DNA of 5,527 nucleotides from Synergistaceae bacterium. Lineage in GTDB: Bacteria > Synergistota > Synergistia > Synergistales > Thermovirgaceae. The DNA lies in contig DMCT01000137.1 of assembly GCA_003446665.1 (NCBI GenBank), forward strand, positions 1 through 5,527, written 5' to 3'. The notes beneath the pieces were generated by a model. It ran no database searches, was not told where the DNA came from, and saw nothing but the letters and a program-made list of their open reading frames with translations. The translations under genes were made by a program, and so were the position numbers. Below are positions 1 through 5,527 of the stretch, in pieces; position 1 is the first letter of the stretch, and each line of letters starts with the position of its first letter.

Positions 1-1763
1 GCATACATGCGGCGGCACAGCTTTATTTCAACAAGGAGCCGGCCGATTTGACCATCTCGGAAGCGACCCTTCTGGCGGGCATTATAAAGGCCCCGGAGTA
101 TTACACCCCGAAACGCCATACCGACCGTGCGGCGTCACGCCAACAGTACGTGCTTGCCCGCATGCGTGAGGACGGTTACATCTCAGCTGAAGAAGCGGAG
201 AAGGCGTCCAGAATCGAGCTCGATTTCCAGAATCTCGAAAAACCCGCTCTCATGTTTGACAGAGCGCCCTATTTCATCTCCTACCTTCTGTTCGACCATC
301 TTCTCCCGAAATACGGCAGCGACATGGTCTACCGCGGAGGCCTGAGAGTCTATACCACCATAGACATCGACGTCCAGACCTTCGCCGAGGAGGCCATTCA
401 AAATCTGAAAAGCGAGGGCGCCATCGTCGCCCTGGAACCTTCTACGGGAGAAATACTCGCCCTGGTGGGAGGCAAGGATTTCGAAAAGAGCAAATTCAAC
501 AGGGCGACCCAGGCTTTCAGGCAACCGGGGTCTGCTTTCAAACCCTTCGTATACACCACCGCGCTTCGCGAGAAAATAAGGCCAGTGGATCACGTGTTCG
601 ACGCGCCCGTTTCATACGATAACGGAGTGGACGAAAGCGGCAACAGGGACATGTGGGAACCCGGCAACTACGGCGACAAGTACCATGGCGAAGTAACCAT
701 TCTCGAGGCACTGACGCATTCCTACAATACCGTCGCAGTCAGGGTCGGGCACATGACAGGTATAGACAAGATACTCAACCTGGCAAGAGACGTGGGGTTC
801 ACTTCACCTCACCTGCCGGCTGATCTCTCCCTGTCACTGGGTTCGGCGAGCGTTACTCCACTTGAAATGGCGGCAGCCTATAGCGTTTTCGCCAATGGCG
901 GGTATCGCATTCGCCCCTACGGGATCAAACGGGTAACCACGGCAGCCGGAGAGATACTGGAGCAGAGAGGACCGGAACCTGTCCCTGCCGTAGAGCCTGA
1001 ACTCGTGACGTCCATACGGTCGGTGCTCGAAAACGTGGTAAGGGCCGGGACGGGAAGAAGAGCGGCCATACAAGGTTATGAAACTTTTGGAAAAACGGGA
1101 ACGACCAACGAATACACCGATGCGTGGTTCGCAGGAGGATTGCCCGGGCTCGTAGCGGTTGTTTATGCAGGAAACGACGATAACAAGAGCCTGGGGCACC
1201 CGGGAACGGGCGGGGTCGTTGCGGCGCCGGTCTGGAAGGACTTTGTGGAAAAGGCCATAACCAGGCTGCCTGTACGTCAGCAGTTTGCCCCCACGAGCGT
1301 GATTATGGATAAAGTGGCAGTATGTTCTGAATCAGGTTTTCTGTCGACGTCCAATTGCCCTTCAGTGGAAATATACCTTCCCGACGGAACTGCCCCACGG
1401 GCTTTTTGCCCCCTTCACGGAGGCAACTGGGCGATGGCCTTTTCCGATGAGAGGGCGCCGTTGCTTCGTCTTTCGCCCAGGGACCAGGAGGTGCTGGCGG
1501 TGGCTTCGGCTCGACTTCCTGTATACAGCATGACTCTCCCGGAAGATTTCGGGATAGCTCGGAAAGAAGTGGTTCCGCCCGTTTACACGCAAGTGCAAAA
1601 ACCGGAGCCGGAAAGAACTCCGGCTCCGGTCGAAAGCCCGAAAAAAGCGGCGGTTCCTCTCCCCAAGGCTTCAGGTGCGTCTTCAAAACCGAAGGAACGC
1701 ACTCCCGAAGAGGTGGAACAGCGTTTCCAGGAACTACTGAAGCAGTACGGGTTAAGCAACTGA
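1..1763 (+). CDS. Penicillin-binding protein 1A family (class A PBP), 5'-truncated by window edge
   Basis: Bifunctional peptidoglycan synthase of the inner membrane, acting on the periplasmic or outer face; glycosyltransferase plus DD-transpeptidase. The frame is open from nucleotide 3 with no start, so the N-terminus (membrane anchor and catalytic part of the GT51 domain) lies off the left edge. The first codons read IHAAAQLYFNK, then SEATLLAG and KAPEYYTP, which match the end of GT51 domains. A linker follows, with APYF near 261 and GGLRVYTTID near 336-365. The transpeptidase domain runs from about 420 to 1250 and has all three motifs: SAFK (531-542, nucleophilic Ser at 531), SYN (720-728) and KTGT (1092-1103). 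No extra domain is obvious between the two enzymatic parts, unlike proteobacterial PBP1A. After it come three cysteines (1323, 1356, 1407) in a CxxSG...NCP...CPLH pattern known in PBP1 C-termini, a Pro/Lys-rich stretch (about 1569-1706) and a short charged helix-like end. Convergent with ppdK, 21 nt apart. Family call is secure; the exact symbol (mrcA/ponA type) is not. Confidence 0.95.
   Translation, partial: IHAAAQLYFNKEPADLTISEATLLAGIIKAPEYYTPKRHTDRAASRQQYVLARMREDGYISAEEAEKASRIELDFQNLEKPALMFDRAPYFISYLLFDHLLPKYGSDMVYRGGLRVYTTIDIDVQTFAEEAIQNLKSEGAIVALEPSTGEILALVGGKDFEKSKFNRATQAFRQPGSAFKPFVYTTALREKIRPVDHVFDAPVSYDNGVDESGNRDMWEPGNYGDKYHGEVTILEALTHSYNTVAVRVGHMTGIDKILNLARDVGFTSPHLPADLSLSLGSASVTPLEMAAAYSVFANGGYRIRPYGIKRVTTAAGEILEQRGPEPVPAVEPELVTSIRSVLENVVRAGTGRRAAIQGYETFGKTGTTNEYTDAWFAGGLPGLVAVVYAGNDDNKSLGHPGTGGVVAAPVWKDFVEKAITRLPVRQQFAPTSVIMDKVAVCSESGFLSTSNCPSVEIYLPDGTAPRAFCPLHGGNWAMAFSDERAPLLRLSPRDQEVLAVASARLPVYSMTLPEDFGIARKEVVPPVYTQVQKPEPERTPAPVESPKKAAVPLPKASGASSKPKERTPEEVEQRFQELLKQYGLSN
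1601..1630 (-). terminator. Putative intrinsic terminator of the ppdK operon, inside the PBP reading frame
   Basis: A perfect 12-bp inverted repeat: ACCGGAGCCGGA at 1601-1612 and its reverse complement at 1619-1630, with a 6-nt loop. On the - strand the stem is followed directly by T residues (complement of 1597-1600, five Ts counting the last stem base), which is the shape of a Rho-independent terminator. On the + strand no T-run follows, so it would act only on transcripts coming from ppdK. It lies about 155 nt beyond the ppdK stop, in codons for the Pro-rich PBP tail. The T-run is short, and CCG-rich Pro codons could give such symmetry by chance, so function is inferred. Confidence 0.55.
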
Positions 1764-1784
1764 GGCGAGACCAGGGCCGGTCTA

Positions 1785-4448
1785 TCAGCCTATCAGGCCC
1801 AGTTTCGCCTGTGCCGCCGCGAGCCTGGCCACGGGCACACGGTAGGGGGAGCAGCTGACGTATTTAAGGCCCAGCTTGTGACAAAAGGCAATGCTGGGCG
1901 GGTTGCCCCCGTGTTCCCCGCAGATGCCGATCTGTATGTCCTTTCTTGTGGCTCTACCGTCCGAGACCGCTATCTTCATGAGCCGTCCAACACCCTCCCT
2001 GTCAAGGACGTGGAATGGGTTGTCGGCGAGGATCCCGTCCGTTACGTATTGGGCGAGAAATTTGCCCTCCGCGTCGTCTCGTGAATACCCAAATGTCGTC
2101 TGGGTAAGGTCGTTGGTGCCGAAGCTGAAAAACTCGGCGTACTCGGCAATCGGCCCCGCCACCAGTGCGGCCCGCGGGAGCTCTATCATGGTTCCTACAA
2201 GGTATTCGACGGAGGTGCCGCATTCCTTGAACACTTTTTCCGCAACCCTGTCCACCATGGTCTTGAGTCGCCTCATCTCTTCCTGAGTCCCGACCAGGGG
2301 CATCATGATATCGGGTATGACCTTTTTGCCCTCTGCGGCCAGCTCGCAGGCCGCTTCCAGAATCGCCGCTATCTGCATTTCGTAGATTTCAGGATAAATC
2401 ATCCCGAGGCGGCATCCCCTGAAACCCAGCATGGGATTGTTCTCCCGCAGCGAGAGGGCCCTCTTCAGTGTGGCTTTTGACTTTTCGTATTCGGGAGTGT
2501 CCTTCTTGCCTTCCCGTTCTAGTCTGGCTATTTTTTCCCGCAGCTCTTCCTCGTTGGGCAAGAATTCGTGAAGCGGCGGGTCCAGCAGGCGTATTGTCAC
2601 GGGAAGCCCTTCCATGGCCTTGAAAATGCCACGAAAATCCTCTTTCTGCATGACCTTGAGCTTATCAAGCGCCTCGATGCGCGCGTTTTTGCTGTCGGCC
2701 ATGATCATTTCCTGCATGACGGGAAGCCTGCCGGCTTCCATGAACATGTGCTCGGTCCTGCAAAGGCCTATACCCTTCGCGCCGAAACCGCGAGCCTTCC
2801 TGGCGTCCTCCGGAGTGTCGGCGTTCGTCCAGACCTCGAGGTCGGAAATCGTATCCGCCAGGTCCAGAAGTTCCCTGAACTCTTGCGAAAACGAAGGCTG
2901 CACGAGCGGGACTTCGCCCTCGATGACCTCGCCCCTGGTTCCGTCGATGGTCAGGATCTCGCCCTTTCGTATAACCTTTTCGCCGACGCGCATCAACTGG
3001 CCGTCAAGGTCTATCTGGACGGCCTCGCACCCTGAAACACAGGGTTTGCCTATGCCACGCGCGACGACAGCCGCGTGGCTCGTCATGCCTCCCCGGCTGG
3101 TCAAGACCCCCTGGGCCGCGAAGAGGCCGTGGATGTCGTCGGGAGTCGTCTCCGGACGGACCAGGATGACTGCTTTACCGGACTGGCCGAGCTTCTCCGC
3201 CTCGTCGGCGTCGAAGACCACTTCCCCCACTGCCGCACCGGGAGACGCGGGAAGCCCCTTTGCAAGCACTTCATAGGTTGCCTCAGGGTCTACCTGCTTG
3301 TGAAGAAGCTGCTCCACCTGGTCGGGCGTCACTCTCGATACGGCGACAGCAGCGTCGATCAGCCCTTCCTCGTACATGTCGACGGCCACGTTTACGGCGG
3401 CTTTCGCCGTGCGCTTTGCGCTTCTGGTCTGCAGGATGTAGAGCTTGCCCTTTTCGATGGTGAACTCGATATCCTGCATGTCCTTGTAGTGCTTTTCCAG
3501 GAGAGAGGCCACTTCCTCGAGTTCGCGGTAGACTTCGGGCATCTGTTTTTCAAGATCGGCTATGGGCTCGGGGTTCCTGATCCCGGCCACAACATCCTCA
3601 CCCTGGGCGTTGGTGAGAAACTCGCCGTAGAGGACCTTCTCGCCCGTGGCCGGGTTTCTGGTGAAACAAACTCCGGTACCGCAATCGTCGCCCAGGTTCC
3701 CGAACACCATGGTCACCACGTTGACGGCCGTTCCGAGGTTGTCCGGGATGCGGTTGATTTTCCTGTAGGTCTTGGCCCTGGGTGTGTTCCAGCTGTCGAA
3801 TACGGCGACAACGGCCTTTTTGAGCTGTTCCCATGGGTCTGTAGGGAAAGCTGATTCCTTCTCTTTTGAGACCACGCGCTTGAATTTGTCTATTACCTCT
3901 TTCCAGGCTTCGGCCGTAACCTCGTAGTCGTACTTGACGCCGAGGCTGCGCTTGGTCTGGGTTATAACGTTGTCCAGCAGGCTGCCGTCGATCCCCAAAA
4001 CCACGTCGGCGTACATCTGTATAAAACGACGGTAGCTGTCGTAGGCGAACCGCTCATCGCCCGAGGCTTCAGCCAGGACCTTGACTGTCTCGTCGTTGAG
4101 CCCGAGGTTTAAGATTGTGTCCATCATGCCGGGCATGGAAACAGCGGCACCCGACCGGACCGAAACGAGCAACGGGTTCTTGTCACCCCCGAAGGTCTTC
4201 CCCGTTTCCCTTTCCATTTCGGCGACGGCCTCTTTCACATGGGGCCACAATTTTTCGAGGAAAGTTTCACGCTTTTCAAGAAACTCGAGACACGCTTCCG
4301 TGGTGATGGTAAAACCGGGCGGGACCGGAAGGCCTATTCTAAGCATCTCGGCCAGGTTGGCCCCTTTGCCTCCCAGAAGGTCCTTCATGTCGGCCCTTCC
4401 TTCGCGGAAATTGTAGATGTATTTTTTGTTTCCGGCCTTTTCGCTCAT
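1785..4448 (-). CDS. ppdK: Pyruvate, phosphate dikinase (PPDK)
   Basis: Cytoplasmic enzyme converting pyruvate + ATP + Pi to phosphoenolpyruvate + AMP + PPi, reversibly; in anaerobes it can serve glycolysis or gluconeogenesis. At 887 aa it is full length (the Clostridium symbiosum enzyme is 874). Numbering from the chosen start: N-terminal ATP-grasp domain with GGKGANLAEM (residues 27-36), SVRSGA with Arg98, and DIEFTIE to LQTR (326-342). The central phosphohistidine domain has GGMTSHAAVVARG, with catalytic His458 (codon 3075-3077) and regulatory Thr456. The C-terminal PEP/pyruvate barrel has CRTEHMF (Arg564), RLLDPPLHEF (Arg620), GFRGCRLG, IELPR, GTNDLTQ (779-780 Asn-Asp) and ICGEHGG with catalytic Cys843 (codon 1920-1922). 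No expected catalytic residue is missing. ATG at 4448 is chosen because a GGGGGTG ribosome binding site sits 5 nt upstream; an in-frame ATG at 4472 would add 8 residues but has no such site. It lies 25 nt after its regulator gene, so co-transcription and probable translational coupling are expected. Confidence 0.98.
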   Translation of the reverse strand: MSEKAGNKKYIYNFREGRADMKDLLGGKGANLAEMLRIGLPVPPGFTITTEACLEFLEKRETFLEKLWPHVKEAVAEMERETGKTFGGDKNPLLVSVRSGAAVSMPGMMDTILNLGLNDETVKVLAEASGDERFAYDSYRRFIQMYADVVLGIDGSLLDNVITQTKRSLGVKYDYEVTAEAWKEVIDKFKRVVSKEKESAFPTDPWEQLKKAVVAVFDSWNTPRAKTYRKINRIPDNLGTAVNVVTMVFGNLGDDCGTGVCFTRNPATGEKVLYGEFLTNAQGEDVVAGIRNPEPIADLEKQMPEVYRELEEVASLLEKHYKDMQDIEFTIEKGKLYILQTRSAKRTAKAAVNVAVDMYEEGLIDAAVAVSRVTPDQVEQLLHKQVDPEATYEVLAKGLPASPGAAVGEVVFDADEAEKLGQSGKAVILVRPETTPDDIHGLFAAQGVLTSRGGMTSHAAVVARGIGKPCVSGCEAVQIDLDGQLMRVGEKVIRKGEILTIDGTRGEVIEGEVPLVQPSFSQEFRELLDLADTISDLEVWTNADTPEDARKARGFGAKGIGLCRTEHMFMEAGRLPVMQEMIMADSKNARIEALDKLKVMQKEDFRGIFKAMEGLPVTIRLLDPPLHEFLPNEEELREKIARLEREGKKDTPEYEKSKATLKRALSLRENNPMLGFRGCRLGMIYPEIYEMQIAAILEAACELAAEGKKVIPDIMMPLVGTQEEMRRLKTMVDRVAEKVFKECGTSVEYLVGTMIELPRAALVAGPIAEYAEFFSFGTNDLTQTTFGYSRDDAEGKFLAQYVTDGILADNPFHVLDREGVGRLMKIAVSDGRATRKDIQIGICGEHGGNPPSIAFCHKLGLKYVSCSPYRVPVARLAAAQAKLGLIG

Positions 4449-4453
4449 GTTTT

Positions 4454-4460
4454 CACCCCC
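4454..4460 (-). promoter_or_regulatory. Ribosome binding site of ppdK (decides the start)
   Basis: On the - strand GGGGGTG is followed by AAAAC and then ATG at 4448. It pairs with the anti-Shine-Dalgarno sequence over GGAGGTGA with a single G-U wobble. The alternative ATG at 4472 has no comparable site, which favours the shorter protein. Confidence 0.7.
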
Positions 4461-4473
4461 GTTAAAGGTCATG

Positions 4474-5274
4474 TCATGCCCGCAGGTAGTCCAGTATCTC
4501 CTGGGCGGTTTCCTCGATAGCCCTGTTTGTCACGTTGAGCACCCTGCAGCCTATCTTGCGCATGAGGTTTCTGGCAAACTGCAGCTCTTCCTCGACGCGT
4601 TCCCACTGTGCGTAATTCGACACCTCCGCATCGAGCCCGAGAAGACGAAGCCTCTCCCGCCTGATTTGAACCAGCTTCTCGGGCTGTATCATGAGCCCGA
4701 AAATCCTCTCGGGAGGCACGCTGAAAAGCTGTTTGGGCGGCTCCGTCTCGGGGATGAGTGGTATGTTTGCCACCATGAAACCCCTGTGAGCCAGGTACAT
4801 GGAAAGAGGCGTCTTGCTGGTCCTCGAAACCCCTGTGATAACCACATCCGCACCGGGCAGTTCTTCGGGGCAGCGTCCGTCATCGCATTTTATGGCGAAC
4901 TCGATGGCCTTTACCCTGCGGAAGTACTCCTCGTCCATCCGCCTCAAAAGCCCCGGCGTCTCAAGCGGTGGGTGACCCAGCCTCTTTTCAAGTATATCAA
5001 GGATTGGGCCCAGTATGTCCACTATTTCGGTCCCCTGCGCCGCGGCCTTTTCCACGAACCAGCGCCGCAGGTCGTGGTCGACGAGAGTGCATATGACGAG
5101 GGCCTTGTCTTCGGCGGCCTGCTCGAGCACCTCCTGGGCGCGCTCCTTGTTGTTGATGTAGCGAAAGCGCTGCAGGTCGATAACGTCGGAGGCGAACTGG
5201 CTGAAAGCCGCCCGGGCGACGTGCTCCGCCGTTTCTCCGGTAAAGTCGGACACCACGTAAATGGTCATCTCCAT
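4474..5274 (-). CDS. Pyruvate phosphate dikinase regulatory protein (PDRP; DUF299/PF03618 kinase-pyrophosphorylase)
   Basis: Bifunctional cytoplasmic regulator of PPDK. In this family it uses ADP to phosphorylate the active-site Thr of PPDK, switching it off, and uses Pi to remove that phosphate, releasing PPi. The 266-aa length is typical. The N-terminus reads IYVVSDFTGETAEHVARA (residues 5-22), the family's usual opening. An acidic DDG motif is at 131-133. The P-loop-like GVSRTSKTP is at 148-156, followed by YLAHRG and ANIPLIPE (169-176). The C-terminus has VLNVTNRAIEETAQEIL (245-261), matching the conserved family end. The start at 5274 has AGGAGG 7 nt upstream; a second ATG two codons later is too far from it. 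The family also contains PEP synthase regulators (PpsR); the ppdK gene 25 nt downstream argues strongly that PPDK is the target here. The stop codon falls 1 nt before the alternative ppdK ATG. Confidence 0.96.
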   Translation of the reverse strand: MEMTIYVVSDFTGETAEHVARAAFSQFASDVIDLQRFRYINNKERAQEVLEQAAEDKALVICTLVDHDLRRWFVEKAAAQGTEIVDILGPILDILEKRLGHPPLETPGLLRRMDEEYFRRVKAIEFAIKCDDGRCPEELPGADVVITGVSRTSKTPLSMYLAHRGFMVANIPLIPETEPPKQLFSVPPERIFGLMIQPEKLVQIRRERLRLLGLDAEVSNYAQWERVEEELQFARNLMRKIGCRVLNVTNRAIEETAQEILDYLRA

Positions 5275-5281
5275 GGGGCTT

Positions 5282-5287
5282 CCTCCT
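5282..5287 (-). promoter_or_regulatory. Ribosome binding site of the PDRP gene
   Basis: A perfect AGGAGG on the - strand, 7 nt before the ATG at 5274. It favours that ATG over the in-frame ATG two codons downstream (13-nt spacing). The 46-nt gap between glyS and this gene holds no convincing promoter or terminator. Confidence 0.8.
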
Positions 5288-5320
5288 GTCTTTTTCTGTC
5301 TGGTCCCGCGCTTCGCCGCC

Positions 5321-5527
5321 TCATCTTTTTAGAAGTCCCAAATCGCCCACGGAGACGAAGAGTTTTTCCGTCTCCTGCAACAAAGCGAGCCGGTTTTGCC
5401 TGAGCTTTTCGTCGTCGGTCATGACCAGCACGTCGTCGAAAAAGGCAGTCACGTGAGGCTCGAGACGGGCCAGAAGGCGTGTCAGTTCTTCCCAGTCGCA
5501 GTTTCTCACAGCCCCTTCGACGGGTTC
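5321..5527 (-). CDS. glyS: Glycyl-tRNA synthetase beta subunit, C-terminal end (partial)
   Basis: Only the last 68 codons are present; the frame stays open to the right edge (the first visible residues are EPVEGAV), so the gene continues outside the window. The visible part is the end of the anticodon-binding (DALR-type) region of GlyS, the subunit that recognises tRNA-Gly in the alpha2-beta2 form of the enzyme. The diagnostic features are FFDDVLVM (5420-5443) followed by LRQNRLALL (5378-5404) and a short end with VGDLGLLKR. These match the very conserved FFD-V-VM and LR-NRLALL signature of GlyS C-termini. A GTG at 5507-5509 could be misread as the start of a 62-aa gene, but the family match continues on both sides and there is no ribosome binding site in view. 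It is followed after 46 nt by the PDRP gene on the same strand, and probably shares its transcript. Confidence 0.92.
   Translation of the reverse strand, partial: EPVEGAVRNCDWEELTRLLARLEPHVTAFFDDVLVMTDDEKLRQNRLALLQETEKLFVSVGDLGLLKR

Noticed and set aside
48..1763. TTG at 48 as the true start of the PBP gene
   Set aside because: Codons upstream in the same frame continue the GT51 domain sequence to the window edge, and a start here would remove nearly all of that domain.
1768..1783. Small hairpin AGACC-AGGGCC-GGTCT in the convergent gap, considered as a bidirectional terminator
   Set aside because: Only 5 bp of stem and no T-run on either strand; too weak to call.
3075..3854. 259-codon + strand open frame opposite ppdK
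   Set aside because: Lies wholly within ppdK in antisense; the protein shows no family motif and only mirrors the codon bias of ppdK.
5275..5320. Promoter or terminator between glyS and the PDRP gene
   Set aside because: Only 46 nt; no paired -35/-10 boxes and no stem with T-run on the - strand; only the ribosome binding site is visible.
4417..5403. Long + strand open frame (328 codons) opposite the PDRP gene
   Set aside because: It is antisense to a firmly identified gene, has no recognisable domain and no ribosome binding site, and its composition (many Pro, His, Arg, Leu) is typical of a GC-rich shadow frame.
5321..5509. A stand-alone 62-aa small protein starting with GTG
   Set aside because: The frame stays open to the window edge and its sequence is the conserved C-terminus of GlyS, so it is a gene fragment cut by the window.

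Overview
The window holds one gene end on the + strand facing a compact three-gene block on the - strand, with almost no non-coding DNA. Coding potential is explained end to end; it looks like ordinary, chromosomal core-metabolism sequence, not an accessory or mobile region. I see no tRNA, rRNA, CRISPR array, insertion sequence, phage gene or attachment site.

Layout. Positions 1-1763 (+) carry the 3' part of a class A penicillin-binding protein (PBP1A type): the tail of the glycosyltransferase domain, a complete transpeptidase domain, a Cys-containing C-terminal segment and a Pro/Lys-rich tail. Its stop lies 21 nt from the stop of the convergent gene. On the - strand, read from right to left, come the last 68 codons of glyS (glycyl-tRNA synthetase beta subunit, 5321-5527), a 46-nt gap, the bifunctional kinase/phosphorylase that regulates pyruvate phosphate dikinase (PDRP family, 4474-5274), a 25-nt gap, and ppdK itself (1785-4448). 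Close same-strand spacing and good ribosome binding sites suggest that glyS, the regulator and ppdK are co-transcribed. The best transcription stop for this block is a perfect 12-bp stem with a T-run lying inside the penicillin-binding protein reading frame (1601-1630), about 155 nt beyond the ppdK stop.

How the genes work together. PPDK interconverts pyruvate and phosphoenolpyruvate using ATP/AMP + PPi + Pi. Its active-site loop carries the Thr-Ser-His triplet in which the Thr is the known target of the PDRP family, so regulator and target are encoded side by side. The link with glyS is probably one of shared transcription rather than shared pathway. The penicillin-binding protein belongs to cell-wall synthesis and is functionally separate.

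Organism. A PPi-dependent PPDK with a dedicated PDRP next to a two-subunit-type glycyl-tRNA synthetase (GlyS), together with a PBP1A that has no obvious extra domain between its glycosyltransferase and transpeptidase parts, suggests an anaerobic bacterium of moderately high GC, such as a clostridial Firmicute or a Synergistota member. This is inference; the window alone does not settle the phylum.
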